Numbered from the stretch's first letter, positions 27,282-36,946 are shown. The stretch is 64,000 bases of DNA from Rhodocyclales bacterium (GCA_026399475.1 JAPLQY010000060.1:1-64000); one strand, 5' to 3'. Notes: generated by a model from the letters alone, not told the origin. Made by a program: numbers and translations.

Positions 27282-28319
27282 TTGAGCCCACCGCTTCATC
27301 CTGCTGCCGTTCTGTATCAGGGGGAGAAGCCATTTCCGACGCTCGCCGCCTGCGAACATTTTGCGGGGTCGGAAAAAAACATCCGCAAGGCCTTGCACCT
27401 GCAGTCCGAACTGATGGTGGACGAACGGCCCATTTTCGACGTCACGGCTGATTGCGAGGATGGGGCACCACCCGGCCGCGAAGCAGCGCATGCTGCGATG
27501 ATCGCCGACCTGCTGCTGGATTCCGAAAATAGCCATGGACGACTCGGTGCGCGCATCCACGACGTGACGCATCCGCATTGGCGTGAAGACCTGCAGATCA
27601 TCGTCGGTCGCGCGGGTCGGCAGGTGGCCTATATCGTCTTGCCAAAAGTCGCCGGTGCAGACGACGCACTGGCCCAGATTGTTGCGCTCGACGAAGTGCG
27701 AACCCGCTATAACATCGAGCGTGAAATTCCGGTCCATGTGCTGATCGAAACGCCAGGTGCGCTGCACGAGGTCTGGCAGATAGCGGCCCTGCCTCATGTC
27801 GAATCGATCGACTTCGGCTTGATGGATTTCGTTAGCGCCCACCACGGCGCCATTCCCGGTATCGCGATGCGCTCGCCGGGCCAGTTTTCGCATCCGCTGA
27901 TTGTGCGCGCCAAGTGCGATATAGCCGCCGCCGCGCTTGGCAACGGAGTCGTTCCGGCGCACAACGTCACCACGGAACTCAACGATCCGGACGTCGTGCG
28001 CGAGGACGCGCGTCGCGCGCGTCGCGAGTTCGGCTTCCTGCGCATGTGGAGCATCCACCCGCGCCAGATCCAGCCGATCGTCGAAGCGATGCGGCCGGAT
28101 TACGCCGAAGTGACCGAGGCCACCGGCATCCTGCTCGCGGCGCAGAACGCCAACTGGGGACCGATAGCCTGGGAAGGCAAGCTGCACGATCGTGCCTCCT
28201 ATCGCTATTACTGGGAATTGCTGAGCCGGGCTCATGCCACAGGTGCCGATTTGCCGCCCGAAGCCCGCGACCGCTTCTTCCGCACTGCCGCATTTGTTTC
28301 CAACACTGTTTCCCACTGA
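27282..28319 (+). CDS. HpcH/HpaI aldolase, CitE-like (citrate lyase beta / malyl-CoA lyase type)
   Basis: 345 residues from a TTG start. The TIM-barrel family signatures include [18 protein letters not shown] (metal-binding aspartate/glutamate), [32 protein letters not shown] and a C-terminal [16 protein letters not shown]. Members cleave or form C-C bonds in 3-hydroxyacyl-CoA or hydroxyacid substrates. It sits between mdh and acnB, so the substrate is probably related to malate, citrate or their CoA esters. No citrate lyase alpha or gamma partner is nearby, which argues against true citrate lyase. Confidence 0.85.
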   Translation: MSPPLHPAAVLYQGEKPFPTLAACEHFAGSEKNIRKALHLQSELMVDERPIFDVTADCEDGAPPGREAAHAAMIADLLLDSENSHGRLGARIHDVTHPHWREDLQIIVGRAGRQVAYIVLPKVAGADDALAQIVALDEVRTRYNIEREIPVHVLIETPGALHEVWQIAALPHVESIDFGLMDFVSAHHGAIPGIAMRSPGQFSHPLIVRAKCDIAAAALGNGVVPAHNVTTELNDPDVVREDARRARREFGFLRMWSIHPRQIQPIVEAMRPDYAEVTEATGILLAAQNANWGPIAWEGKLHDRASYRYYWELLSRAHATGADLPPEARDRFFRTAAFVSNTVSH

Positions 28320-28338
28320 TCCCAACGAGGACCTCACC

Positions 28339-30924
28339 ATGCTTGAAGCCTATCGCCAACACGTCGCCGAACGCGGCGCCCTGGGTATTCCCCCGCTGCC
28401 GCTGACCAAGCAGCAGACCGAAGAACTGGTGGCCCTGCTGAAGAACCCACCCAAGGGCGAGGAAGCCTTCCTGGTCGACCTGATCACCCAGCGCGTACCG
28501 GCCGGTGTCGATGACGCGGCGAAGGTCAAGGCCGAGTTCCTCGCCCGCGTTGCGAAGGGCGAAGAAGCCTGCGCATTGATCTCGCGAGAAAAGGCCACCG
28601 AACTGCTCGGCACCATGGTCGGCGGCTACAACGTCAAGCCCCTGATCGACGTGCTCGACGATGCCGCTGTCGGCGCCGTCGCCGCCAAGGCGCTGAAATC
28701 CACGCTGCTGATGTTCGACTTCTTCCATGATGTCGCCGAAAAGGCCAAGGCTGGCAGCGCCAACGCCAAGGCCGTGATGCAGTCCTGGGCCGATGCCGAA
28801 TGGTTCACCCAGCGCCCGGAAGTGCCGAAGAAGATTTCGGTTACCGTGTTCAAGGTCACCGGCGAAACCAATACCGATGACCTCTCCCCCGCGCCCGATG
28901 CTTGGAGCCGCCCCGACATCCCGCTGCACGCGCTGGCCATGCTGAAGAACGCCCGCGAAGGCATCACGCCCGAGAAACCCGGCGAGCGCGGACCCATGAA
29001 GCTGATCGAAGACCTGAAAAAGAAGGGCCATGCGGTCGCCTACGTCGGCGACGTGGTCGGCACCGGGTCCAGCCGCAAGTCGGCCACCAATTCCGTGCTG
29101 TGGTGGACCGGCGACGACATCCCCTTCGTCCCCAACAAGCGCTACGGCGGCTTCTGCCTCGGCAGCAAGATCGCCCCGATCTTCTTCAACACCCAGGAAG
29201 ATGCCGGCGCCTTCCCCATCGAGTGCGATGTCGCGCAGATGGCCATGGGTGACGTGATCGACATCTTCCCCTATGACAAAAAGGTCGAGAAGAACGGCGC
29301 CGTGATTTCGAGCTTCGACTACAAGTCGGAAGTGCTGCTCGACGAAGTACGCGCCGGCGGCCGCATCAACCTCATCATCGGTCGCGCCCTGACCGGCAAG
29401 GCCCGTGAATTTCTCGGCCTGCCCGCCTCGACCCTGTTCCGCCTGCCGCAGCCGCCCGTCGATTCCGGCAAGGGTTTCTCGCTGGCGCAAAAGATGGTCG
29501 GCCGCGCCTGCGGCTTCCCCGAAGGCAAAGGCGTGCGCCCGGGAACCTACTGCGAGCCGAAGATGACCTCGGTCGGCAGCCAGGACACCACCGGCCCGAT
29601 GACCCGCGACGAACTGAAAGACCTCGCCTGCCTCGGCTTCTCGGCCGACCTCGTGATGCAGTCCTTCTGCCACACCGCCGCCTACCCCAAGCTGGTCGAC
29701 GTCAAGACCCACCGTACCCTGCCGAGTTTCATCACCGCGCGCGGCGGCATCTCGCTGCGTCCCGGCGACGGCGTGATCCACTCCTGGCTCAACCGCCTGC
29801 TGCTACCGGATACCGTCGGCACCGGCGGTGACAGCCATACCCGTTTCCCGATCGGCATTTCCTTCCCCGCCGGCTCCGGCCTGGTCGCCTTCGCCGCCGC
29901 CACGGGCGTCATGCCGCTGGACATGCCCGAATCCGTGCTGGTGCGCTTCAAGGGCAAGCTGCAGCCCGGTATCACGCTGCGCGACCTGGTCAATGCGATT
30001 CCGCTTTATGCCATCAAGGCGGGCCTGCTGACCGTCGCCAAGCAGGGCAAGAAGAACATCTTTTCGGGGCGCATCCTCGAAATCGAAGGCCTGCCCGACC
30101 TCAAGGTGGAACAGGCTTTCGAACTCACCGATGCATCGGCCGAACGTTCCGCCGCAGGCTGCGCGGTGCGCCTGAACAAGGAACCCATCGTCGAGTACAT
30201 GCGCTCCAACATCACGCTGATGAAGTGGATGATCGCCGAAGGCTACGACGACAAACGGGCGCTGGGCCGTCGCGTCAAGGCCATGGAGGCCTGGATCGCC
30301 AACGGCACCCTGCTCGCGCCCGACGCGGATGCCGAGTACGCCGCCGTGATCGAGATCGACCTGGCCGATGTCAAGGAACCGATCCTGGCCTGCCCCAACG
30401 ACCCGGATGACGTGAAGATACTGTCTGAAGTCGCCGGCGAAAAGATCGACGAAGTCTTCATCGGCAGCTGCATGACCAACATCGGCCATTTCCGTGCCGC
30501 TGGCAAGGTGCTCGAAGGCAAGACCGACATCCCGACCCGCCTCTGGATCGCCCCGCCGACCAAGATGGACGCCATGATCCTCAACGAAGAGGGTTACTAC
30601 GCCATCCTCGGCAAGTCCGGCGCGCGCATGGAAATGCCGGGCTGCAGCCTGTGCATGGGCAACCAGGCGCAGATCAAGAAGGGCAGCACGGCGGTATCGA
30701 CCTCGACCCGCAACTTCCCCAACCGGCTCGGCATCGACACCCGCGTCTATCTGTCGTCGGCCGAACTGGCGGCGGTGACGGCGCTGATGGGCAGGATCCC
30801 GACCGTGGCCGAGTACATGGAGCAGGTCAAGTCGCTGGAAGCCAAGTCGGCGGATGTGTATCGCTACATGAACTTCGACCAGATCGCCGAGTTCAAGGAC
30901 CTGGCGGATACGGTGACGGTGTAG
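28339..30924 (+). CDS. acnB: Aconitate hydratase B
   Basis: 861 residues from the ATG at 28339 (ACGAGG 8 nt upstream), 20 bp after the CitE-like gene. It has the AcnB layout: an N-terminal HEAT-like domain ([20 protein letters not shown]), the swivel domain next ([19 protein letters not shown]), then the iron-sulphur domains. Cluster ligands are in [16 protein letters not shown] and [16 protein letters not shown], plus an upstream cysteine in [11 protein letters not shown]. It converts citrate to isocitrate. Confidence 0.97.
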   Translation: MLEAYRQHVAERGALGIPPLPLTKQQTEELVALLKNPPKGEEAFLVDLITQRVPAGVDDAAKVKAEFLARVAKGEEACALISREKATELLGTMVGGYNVKPLIDVLDDAAVGAVAAKALKSTLLMFDFFHDVAEKAKAGSANAKAVMQSWADAEWFTQRPEVPKKISVTVFKVTGETNTDDLSPAPDAWSRPDIPLHALAMLKNAREGITPEKPGERGPMKLIEDLKKKGHAVAYVGDVVGTGSSRKSATNSVLWWTGDDIPFVPNKRYGGFCLGSKIAPIFFNTQEDAGAFPIECDVAQMAMGDVIDIFPYDKKVEKNGAVISSFDYKSEVLLDEVRAGGRINLIIGRALTGKAREFLGLPASTLFRLPQPPVDSGKGFSLAQKMVGRACGFPEGKGVRPGTYCEPKMTSVGSQDTTGPMTRDELKDLACLGFSADLVMQSFCHTAAYPKLVDVKTHRTLPSFITARGGISLRPGDGVIHSWLNRLLLPDTVGTGGDSHTRFPIGISFPAGSGLVAFAAATGVMPLDMPESVLVRFKGKLQPGITLRDLVNAIPLYAIKAGLLTVAKQGKKNIFSGRILEIEGLPDLKVEQAFELTDASAERSAAGCAVRLNKEPIVEYMRSNITLMKWMIAEGYDDKRALGRRVKAMEAWIANGTLLAPDADAEYAAVIEIDLADVKEPILACPNDPDDVKILSEVAGEKIDEVFIGSCMTNIGHFRAAGKVLEGKTDIPTRLWIAPPTKMDAMILNEEGYYAILGKSGARMEMPGCSLCMGNQAQIKKGSTAVSTSTRNFPNRLGIDTRVYLSSAELAAVTALMGRIPTVAEYMEQVKSLEAKSADVYRYMNFDQIAEFKDLADTVTV

Positions 30925-30960
30925 GCATCAAGATTGGCGCGGTACCTGCGCCGTCGCTTC

Positions 30961-31006
30961 AAAACGAAACGCCCCCGTGGATTGCTCCACGGGGGCGTTT
31001 CGTTTT
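30961..31006. terminator. Strong bidirectional terminator after acnB
   Basis: A perfect 21-bp inverted repeat (30961-30981 and 30986-31006) around a 4-base loop, with central CGCCCCCGTGG. The A/T ends of the stem (AAAACG and CGTTTT) supply a T tract on both strands, so it can end acnB transcripts and those of the convergent small-protein operon. Confidence 0.9.
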
Positions 31007-31046
31007 CTTCACTTGCCGGAATCAGTGACGTCCGACGCAAGTGAAT

Positions 31047-31358
31047 TTATTGGCGTCGCGATTCGCGACGACCCTGCGGCATACGATCAGGATAGAGGTC
31101 ACGGCCGGCCTCATGGACATCGCGGCGCAACTGGCGGCGCTCTTCGGGCGACAGGCGCTTGCCGCCACCGGGTGCTGCAGCGTCACTTGGGGAAAGCTGC
31201 TCGGAGCGCTGTTCGGCAGGCATCATCCGCTGCGGGCCGCCGCCATTGGCGTTGCGTCCTGGCCACGGCCGCGGCGACTCCTGCGCCGCGACGCCTGCAG
31301 CCAGGAGCCACATCACTGTCGCCACACCCGCCCATCGCGCCTTGCGTTTTTTCGTCAC
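31047..31358 (-). CDS. Small secreted basic protein of unknown function
   Basis: 103 residues from a GTG at 31358 preceded by AGGGG. A GTG at 31373 is an alternative. KKRKARWAGVATVMWLLAAG, then VAAQES, is a signal peptide. The mature part is proline/arginine-rich and ends in RLSPEERRQLRRDVHEAGRD, then LYPDR. The SPEERRQLRRDVxEAGRDLYP pattern looks like a conserved helix. It probably acts in the periplasm. It starts about 20 bp after the 44-residue peptide gene and shares its transcript, divergent from ompR-envZ. Confidence 0.65.
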   Translation of the reverse strand: MTKKRKARWAGVATVMWLLAAGVAAQESPRPWPGRNANGGGPQRMMPAEQRSEQLSPSDAAAPGGGKRLSPEERRQLRRDVHEAGRDLYPDRMPQGRRESRRQ

Positions 31359-31377
31359 AGCCAGCCCCTGCACACCA

Positions 31378-31512
31378 TCAATGGAAGATATTGTAAACCT
31401 GCTCGCCGGCCAAATGACTGGCGGCCATCAGATGATCAATGCCGGCCTGTGGTTCCGAGCCCCACAAAGCCAGTCCTGCTGCCAGAGCCATGCTGAAAAA
31501 TAGTGCTTTCAT
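31378..31512 (-). CDS. 44-residue secreted or membrane peptide
   Basis: An ATG at 31512 with GGAGG 5 nt upstream opens a 44-codon frame: MKALFFSMALAAGLALWG, then SEPQAGIDHLMAASHLAGEQ, then VYNIFH and a TGA. The first 18 residues are a signal peptide or a single membrane helix. The strong ribosome binding site and the position at the head of a two-gene unit opposite ompR make it credible despite its size. Function unknown; it may be a target of the neighbouring two-component system. Confidence 0.6.
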   Translation of the reverse strand: MKALFFSMALAAGLALWGSEPQAGIDHLMAASHLAGEQVYNIFH

Positions 31513-31612
31513 GATTGCCTCCGATGTTCTGCCTTCGATGCATCTGCCAATTCCTTTGGCACGCTTGCATTCTGCTCAGGGGCTGTAAGCCAAATGTTGC
31601 TGCCAGGCCGGC

Positions 31613-31629
31613 TTTGTAATCGTTTGTAA
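31613..31629 (+). promoter_or_regulatory. TTTGTAA direct repeats, candidate OmpR-type binding site
   Basis: TTTGTAA occurs at 31613-31619 and 31623-31629, exactly one helical turn apart, between the divergent small-protein operon and ompR. Tandem repeats of this spacing are typical of OmpR/PhoB-family sites. CTGTAAGCC at about 31583-31591 may be a third half-site. The rest of the 161-bp spacer shows no clear promoter. Confidence 0.5.
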
Positions 31630-31673
31630 AGGCTGCTGGCAGGATGCGCCTGATCCGGCTAGGATTGGCGCCC

Positions 31674-32402
31674 ATGAACGATACCAAAGCCAAGATTCTT
31701 GTCGTCGATGACGACCTCCGCCTGCGCCAGTTGCTGGAGCGCTATCTCGCCGATCAGGGCTTCGTGGTCAAGGCGGTGCCCGATGCGCCGGGAATGGATC
31801 GCGCGCTGGAGCGCGAGCTTTACGACCTGATCGTGCTCGACCTGATGCTTCCCGGTGAAGACGGCCTGGCCATCTGTCGCCGGCTGCGTGGGGCCGCCAA
31901 CCCGGTGAGCATCATCATGTTGACGGCCAAGGGCGACGAGGTTGATCGCATCGTCGGCCTTGAAATCGGCGCCGATGATTACCTGCCCAAACCTTTCAAT
32001 CCGCGCGAACTGGTGGCACGCATTCATGCCGTGCTGCGTCGCCGCGCCGCCGCTCCGCCGCCGGGTGCGCCAGCCATCACAGAAGAAAGCGTGAGTTTCG
32101 GCAAGGTAAGCATCAATCTGGCGACGCGGGAGCTGGAACGCGAAGAGGTGCGCACCCTGCTCACCTCGGGCGAGTTCGGCCTGCTGCGCGTGCTGCTGGA
32201 ACACCCGCGCCAGCCGATGAGCCGCGACAAGCTGATGGAGCTGGCGCGCGGCAGAGAGTACGAGGTGTTCGATCGCGCCATCGACGTGCAGGTATCGCGC
32301 TTGCGCAAGCTGGTCGAGGAAGACCCCGGCAAGCCACGCTATATCCAGACCGTGTGGGGCTTCGGCTATGTCTTCGTCCCCGACGGGAAAAAACACGAAT
32401 GA
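31674..32402 (+). CDS. ompR: Response regulator, OmpR type
   Basis: 242 residues. Receiver domain: KILVVDDDLRLRQLLERYL, phosphorylated aspartate in DLIVLDLMLPGEDG, switch residues in IIMLTAKGDEVD, lysine in DDYLPKPFNPRELVARI. The C-terminal winged helix ends YIQTVWGFGYVFVPDG. MNDTKAKILVV at 31674 is preferred to the upstream in-frame ATG. Its stop overlaps the start of the sensor kinase. Similarity of the kinase to EnvZ supports an OmpR-like role in osmotic or envelope stress. Confidence 0.9.
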   Translation: MNDTKAKILVVDDDLRLRQLLERYLADQGFVVKAVPDAPGMDRALERELYDLIVLDLMLPGEDGLAICRRLRGAANPVSIIMLTAKGDEVDRIVGLEIGADDYLPKPFNPRELVARIHAVLRRRAAAPPPGAPAITEESVSFGKVSINLATRELEREEVRTLLTSGEFGLLRVLLEHPRQPMSRDKLMELARGREYEVFDRAIDVQVSRLRKLVEEDPGKPRYIQTVWGFGYVFVPDGKKHE

Positions 32403-33742
32403 CACTGCTGCCGCGCTCGCTGCTGTGGCGCACTTTTCTTTTCGTCGCCCTGCTGATGGTGCTCTCGGTGGCGGCATGGTTCGCCATCTTTCGTGCCTAT
32501 GAGCGTGAGCCGCGCGCCCGTCAGCTTGCACAAACCCTGGTCAGCGTTGCCAACCTGACACGTGCGGCGCTTGTTTCCGCACGTCCCGAGGCGCGTCGCG
32601 AGCTGTTGCGCGACTTGTCCGACAGCGAAGGTATCCGCATTTACCCGGCCGATGCAGCGGACCGCGTGGAGCCCCTGCCTGACCGGGCCTTTTTACACCG
32701 GGTGGAAGAACTCGTCAGGGAACAGATGGGGCCGGCAACTCGCCTGAGTCTGGAACGGGAAGGCGAGCACGCCTTGTTCGTCAATTTTCGTATCGACGAC
32801 AGCGAAGAAGGCGACTACTGGCTCGCCCTGCCACGCGAGCGCATCGAGCGCGTATTTCCGCTCGGCTGGCTGGGCTGGGGCGTGGCCGCGCTGCTGCTGT
32901 CGCTGGTCGGCGCCTGGCTGATAGTGTTCCGCATCACCCGTCCGCTCAAAGCCTTGCAGCAGGCCGCACGCAAAGTCGGTGCCGGCGAGACCCCTGCCCG
33001 CCTCGATGAAAGCGGCCCAACCGAGTTGGCAACGGTCGCCCACGCCTTCAACCAGATGAGCGCGGATCTGGCGCAAATCGACCAGGATCGCGCCCTGATT
33101 CTTGCCGGCATCTCGCATGACTTGCGCACACCGCTGACGCGCCTGCGCATGGGCATCGAAATGGCCGCCGACGAAGGCCTGCGCGAAGGCATGACGACCG
33201 ACGTCGAGGAAATGGACAAGACCATCGGCCAGTTCCTCGACTTCGCCCGATCGGAAAGCGGTGAAGCGCAACAGGACGTGAATCTCGCCGCTTTGCTCGA
33301 CGAACTCGCCACGCAATACCGGCGGCGCGGATTCAAGGTCGAATTTGCCGCACTGCCGCCGACCTTTACAGTAACTCTGCCGGTGCGGCCGCAAGCCCTG
33401 CGCCGTGCCATCACGAACCTGATCGATAACGCGCTGCGCTATGCCGGCAGCGAATTCCCGGTTGAACTGGCCCTGAGCACCGCTGCCGACGAATTCAGCA
33501 TCGAGGTTCGCGACAGCGGCCCCGGTATTCCTGCGGCTGACGTCGAGCGCATGAAGCGTCCCTTCGCCCGGCTCGAAGCTGCCCGCACCAATACCGCGGG
33601 CGCCGGGCTGGGACTGGCCATCGTCGATCGCATCGCACGCTCCCACAACGGCCGCCTGGAACTGCTGCCGCGTCAGGGCGGTGGCATGATCGCCCGTCTT
33701 GCGCTGCGCCCTTACAACCTGCCCCCGGCCCCAGGCCCATGA
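32399..33742 (+). CDS. envZ: Sensor histidine kinase, EnvZ type
   Basis: 447 residues, starting in an ATGA overlap with ompR. N-terminal membrane segment (FLFVALLMVLSVAAWFAIF), a periplasmic domain, a second segment (WGVAALLLSLVGAWLIVF), HAMP (RITRPLKALQQAARKVGAGE), then the phosphorylated histidine in GISHDLRTPLTRLRMGIEMA, very close to EnvZ. The ATPase part has ITNLIDNALRYAG and GAGLGLAIVDRIARSHNG. Its end overlaps the globin gene by 4 bases. Confidence 0.92.
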   Translation: MTLLPRSLLWRTFLFVALLMVLSVAAWFAIFRAYEREPRARQLAQTLVSVANLTRAALVSARPEARRELLRDLSDSEGIRIYPADAADRVEPLPDRAFLHRVEELVREQMGPATRLSLEREGEHALFVNFRIDDSEEGDYWLALPRERIERVFPLGWLGWGVAALLLSLVGAWLIVFRITRPLKALQQAARKVGAGETPARLDESGPTELATVAHAFNQMSADLAQIDQDRALILAGISHDLRTPLTRLRMGIEMAADEGLREGMTTDVEEMDKTIGQFLDFARSESGEAQQDVNLAALLDELATQYRRRGFKVEFAALPPTFTVTLPVRPQALRRAITNLIDNALRYAGSEFPVELALSTAADEFSIEVRDSGPGIPAADVERMKRPFARLEAARTNTAGAGLGLAIVDRIARSHNGRLELLPRQGGGMIARLALRPYNLPPAPGP

Positions 33743-34143
33743 ACGACTTGGCTACACCATTTTCCCGGATCGGCGGCGAGCCCGCCGTGCGTCGCCTGGT
33801 CAGGCGCTTTTATAAACTGATGGACACCTTGCCCGAGGCCTACGGCATCCGCAAACTGCACGCCACCGATCTGTCCGGCGCCGAAGAAAAGCTGTTCATG
33901 TTCCTTTGCGGCTGGCTGGGCGGTCCCCAACTCTATGTAGAGAAATTCGGCCACCCCAAGCTGCGTGCGCGACATCTGCCCTTCCCGATAGGCAGCGACG
34001 AAGCCGAACAGTGGATGCTGTGCATGCGTCAGGCCATGAGTGAAGTGATCGACGAGGAAGCCTTGCGCGCCGCACTGGACAAATCGCTCAATGATCTCGC
34101 ATATCACATGCGCAACCGGAACGACCCGCCCGCCGCCGGTTGA
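33739..34143 (+). CDS. Truncated haemoglobin, group II
   Basis: 134 residues. FSRIGGEPAVRRLVRRFY opens the fold. MFLCGWLGGPQLYVEKFGHP precedes LRARHLPFPIG, which carries the proximal histidine, and the tryptophan in EQWMLCMRQAM is typical of group II. It likely binds oxygen or nitric oxide. ATG overlaps the kinase stop (ATGA), so it is translated with ompR-envZ, suggesting a link between this two-component system and oxygen or NO handling. Confidence 0.92.
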   Translation: MNDLATPFSRIGGEPAVRRLVRRFYKLMDTLPEAYGIRKLHATDLSGAEEKLFMFLCGWLGGPQLYVEKFGHPKLRARHLPFPIGSDEAEQWMLCMRQAMSEVIDEEALRAALDKSLNDLAYHMRNRNDPPAAG

Positions 34144-34152
34144 CGGCCGGCG

Positions 34153-35295
34153 CTAAAGATCGCGGCTGGCGTGTTCCCGGCTTAAAGCCAGGGCGTGACG
34201 ATGTCGCGCCATCAGGCGCGGGTCGGTAACGATGACGCCGATGGTTTCGCCAACCACCATCACCACCCCCAGCACCGGCAGCACCAGCATCAGGCCGGAT
34301 ACGCCGGCCACTGCGCCGCCGACGAAGATCATCAGTACCGTCACCAGCGGATGCAATTCGAGGCTCTTGCCGATGGTGAGCGGCATGTACAAAAAGTCGT
34401 CGAGCAAACGCACGGCGCCAAACAGGCCGATCGCCCAGTAGGCCATGCCGGGCGCATCGGGAAAGTCGGTCGCCGCCACCAGCACCACCAGCAGGCCGCC
34501 GAGGATCGATCCGACATAGGGCACCCAGGCCAGTACGGCGCAAATCAGGCCCAGCGCCAGCGGGCCAGGAATTCCGAGCAGCCACAGGCCGGCGGCGAGC
34601 GTCACGGTGTCGAGCACGGTAAGGTTGATCAAGCCCTGAAAATAGGCGCGCGAAGTGCGATCGATCTCGTGCAGGAGATACAAGGTTTTCTCGAAAAAGG
34701 CATTGGGTACCGCAGCGCTCAGGAAGCGCTTGAAGCGACGACCGTCGCGCAAGAAAAAGAAGGCCAGGAATGGCGCCAGCAGGAGGGAGGGTGTCCAGGC
34801 CATGATGCCGATGGCGATCGGCTCCAGATGATCGGTAATACTGCCCGCACCCAGCGCCAGCCGCGCTGCTACGGTATCTGCGAGATGGGCACGGGCCAGG
34901 GTTGACCAGTGGTTCTCAAGGGCGCGCAGGGATCTGTCCAGCAACTGCAGGCCGCCCTGCAGGTAGCGACTTACCGTGTCCTGCCAGTCGGCCAGTTGCC
35001 CAGCCACCCAGGGCGTAAGTGCGACGCCGACAACCGACAGCAGCGCAAGGAAGCCCAAGGTAACCAGGCTTGCCGCTGCATCGCGGCTCATCCAGCGATA
35101 GATCAGCACCTTGACCGGCGGATAAAGAAAGTAGTACAGGATCAGCCCGAGCAGGAACGGTACCACCAGCCATAGCAGCTTCTGGAAAACCAGCAGCAGC
35201 AGGCAGGTCGTGGCAATGATTGCAGCCCATACGACAGGACCTGAGCCATGATTGCCCCGCCCCGGGATCACCGACGATTTGATCGCTGCGCTCAC
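34153..35295 (-). CDS. AI-2E family transporter (permease)
   Basis: 380 residues with about eight membrane segments: VVWAAIIATTCLLLLVFQ, LLGLILYYFLYPPVKVLI and further C-terminal ones such as LGLICAVLAWVPYVGSILGG and GVSGLMLVLPVLGVVMVVGE. The P-Y-x-G-x-x-x-G region is a family hallmark. Members are proposed to export the AI-2 signal or act as ion exchangers; the substrate here is unknown. It converges on the globin gene and lies 9 bp after the cNMP-binding protein gene. Confidence 0.9.
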   Translation of the reverse strand: MSAAIKSSVIPGRGNHGSGPVVWAAIIATTCLLLLVFQKLLWLVVPFLLGLILYYFLYPPVKVLIYRWMSRDAAASLVTLGFLALLSVVGVALTPWVAGQLADWQDTVSRYLQGGLQLLDRSLRALENHWSTLARAHLADTVAARLALGAGSITDHLEPIAIGIMAWTPSLLLAPFLAFFFLRDGRRFKRFLSAAVPNAFFEKTLYLLHEIDRTSRAYFQGLINLTVLDTVTLAAGLWLLGIPGPLALGLICAVLAWVPYVGSILGGLLVVLVAATDFPDAPGMAYWAIGLFGAVRLLDDFLYMPLTIGKSLELHPLVTVLMIFVGGAVAGVSGLMLVLPVLGVVMVVGETIGVIVTDPRLMARHRHALALSREHASRDL

Positions 35296-35304
35296 GGGCA
35301 GTGG

Positions 35305-35907
35305 CTACAAGAGATGATGATAAGCACCCACCGACAGCGCCATGTCGCGCATGCGGGCGCCGAGATGGCACGCGAGTTCGCGTGAAATCTTCGAAGCGAT
35401 GCGGGCGTGCGTATCGAGCAGGCCGACGAAGTCATTGCGGAAAAACACGATCAACTTGCAGGCGGTGGCCGCACGCGCCTGCGCCGAGCGCGGCGAGTTA
35501 TCCAGAAGCGCCAGTTCGCCAAAGAAGGTGCCGGGACCGAGTTGCGCGACGCGCCCGGAATCCCCCTGTCGCCGTCGGGGATGGAATGCGCCTTGCCCGT
35601 TCACACGGGTTTGCACCGCTTGTTCGACCTCGCCCTGCCCCTGGCGACTGATCAGCACTTCGCCCGACGCGATGATGTAGATCGCCTGTCCCTCTTCACC
35701 CTCGTCAAAGATCACCTCGCCTTCAAGGAAGTCGCGCTCATGCAGCAGGCCATCGACGATCTGCAATTCAGCCGGCGTGAGATTGACGAACAGACTGAGA
35801 TTGTGCAGACGCTCCAGGCGCGGCGTTGTCTTCTTGGGACGAAACAGATTGACCACGGGTATTGGCTCCGAATAATCGCAGGATTCTAATTCATCCTCGT
35901 CCCGCAT
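35305..35907 (-). CDS. Cyclic nucleotide-binding domain protein
   Basis: 200 residues from the ATG at 35907. Residues 30-170 form a cNMP-binding fold: LERLHNLSLFVNLTPAELQI, EVIFDEGEEGQAIYIIASGE, then LGPGTFFGELALLDNSPRSA, the phosphate-binding cassette with its FGELAL and arginine. No DNA-binding helix-turn-helix follows, so it is not a CRP-type regulator. A 17-bp overlap joins it to thpR. It could sense cAMP made by the cyclase at 10717-12255, but that is speculation. Confidence 0.85.
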   Translation of the reverse strand: MRDEDELESCDYSEPIPVVNLFRPKKTTPRLERLHNLSLFVNLTPAELQIVDGLLHERDFLEGEVIFDEGEEGQAIYIIASGEVLISRQGQGEVEQAVQTRVNGQGAFHPRRRQGDSGRVAQLGPGTFFGELALLDNSPRSAQARAATACKLIVFFRNDFVGLLDTHARIASKISRELACHLGARMRDMALSVGAYHHLL

Positions 35908-36451
35908 CCGCCAGATCGAGCGGAAAGCTTGCCAGCGTCTGGTAACTCGCAGCGGAAGGATGAAGGTGGGTCTCGACCAGGGCAAATTCGCCGACCGGCC
36001 AACGGATCGGCGTTCCCAGCCTGGGCAGCGATGGGCAGCGGATACGGCGCGCCAGCGTGATGTGCGGCACCTGGGCTGCACCCGAACGATGATCGATGGC
36101 GAAACCGGCAGCGCGCAGACGAGTGGCCAGCAGGTCGGCAAGCCGGCGCAGTGGTGCCGGCATCTGACGGCAACCCGCCCACAAGATGCCGCGCTGCGGC
36201 CAGAAACCCAGGCGGTCGAGGCTGAGATCAAAGGCCTCGGTGTGAACTCCGGCGGCAATCTCTTCAAGCTGAGCCACCTGGGTCGGCGTCACCGAACCGA
36301 CAAATGCCAGCGTCACGTGCAGCGACGCCGGACGCATCACGCGGCCACCGCTGCCAGCCGCCAGATTGTGCGCAAGTGCGGACAAGTGCCCCGTAGCCTC
36401 GTCGTCCGGCCACAGCGCGAAGAACACCCGGCGCGAGCGGGCCTCAGTCAT
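35891..36451 (-). CDS. thpR: RNA 2',3'-cyclic phosphodiesterase (2H family)
   Basis: 186 residues. Opening FFALWPDDEATGHLSALAHN is typical. The two catalytic H-x-T/S-x motifs are LHVTLAFVG and PHITLARRI. It hydrolyses 2',3'-cyclic phosphates at RNA ends or ligates tRNA halves in vitro. It lies between ispF and the cNMP-binding gene, all on the minus strand with short or negative spacing. Confidence 0.92.
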   Translation of the reverse strand: MTEARSRRVFFALWPDDEATGHLSALAHNLAAGSGGRVMRPASLHVTLAFVGSVTPTQVAQLEEIAAGVHTEAFDLSLDRLGFWPQRGILWAGCRQMPAPLRRLADLLATRLRAAGFAIDHRSGAAQVPHITLARRIRCPSLPRLGTPIRWPVGEFALVETHLHPSAASYQTLASFPLDLADAGRG

Positions 36452-36457
36452 GGAGCA

Positions 36458-36946
36458 TTACCCGACGCGCACCAGGAGCGCCACGGCATGCGCCGCAATG
36501 CCTTCGCCACGACCCTCGAAACCCAGGCGCTCATTGGTCTTGCCCTTGACATTCACGGTCTCGATCGCAATGCCGAGATCGGCCGCGATGTTGGCACGCA
36601 TCGCCGCGACATGGGGCGCGATGCGCGGCGCCTGGGCGATGATCGTGGCGTCTATATTGCCTATCTGCCAGCCCGCCGCCCGCACGGCGTCCATGGCGCC
36701 GCGCAACAGGGTACGACTATCGGCCCCTTCCCACTGCGAGCCGGTGTCCGGGAACATGCCGCCAATGTCGCCCAGACCAGCGCCACCCAGAATCGCATCG
36801 GTAATCGCATGCAGCAGCGCGTCGGCATCCGAATGTCCAAGCAGTCCCTGGTGATGGGGAATGTGCACACCTCCGAGGATCAGCTTGCGGCCCGGTGTCA
36901 GTGCGTGCACGTCGTAGCCCTGACCGACGCGGAATGGAATACTCAT
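36458..36946 (-). CDS. ispF: 2-C-methyl-D-erythritol 2,4-cyclodiphosphate synthase
   Basis: 162 residues from the ATG at 36946. [15 protein letters not shown] has the zinc-binding aspartate and histidine, followed by [30 protein letters not shown] and the C-terminal [18 protein letters not shown]. It forms the cyclodiphosphate in the MEP isoprenoid pathway. ispD lies close by upstream with one thioredoxin-like gene between. The 85-bp gap to that gene holds no feature. Confidence 0.97.
   Translation of the reverse strand: MSIPFRVGQGYDVHALTPGRKLILGGVHIPHHQGLLGHSDADALLHAITDAILGGAGLGDIGGMFPDTGSQWEGADSRTLLRGAMDAVRAAGWQIGNIDATIIAQAPRIAPHVAAMRANIAADLGIAIETVNVKGKTNERLGFEGRGEGIAAHAVALLVRVG

Noticed and set aside
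27979..29781. Minus-strand open frame of 600 codons
   Set aside because: It is antisense to acnB and the CitE-like gene and encodes no family signature.
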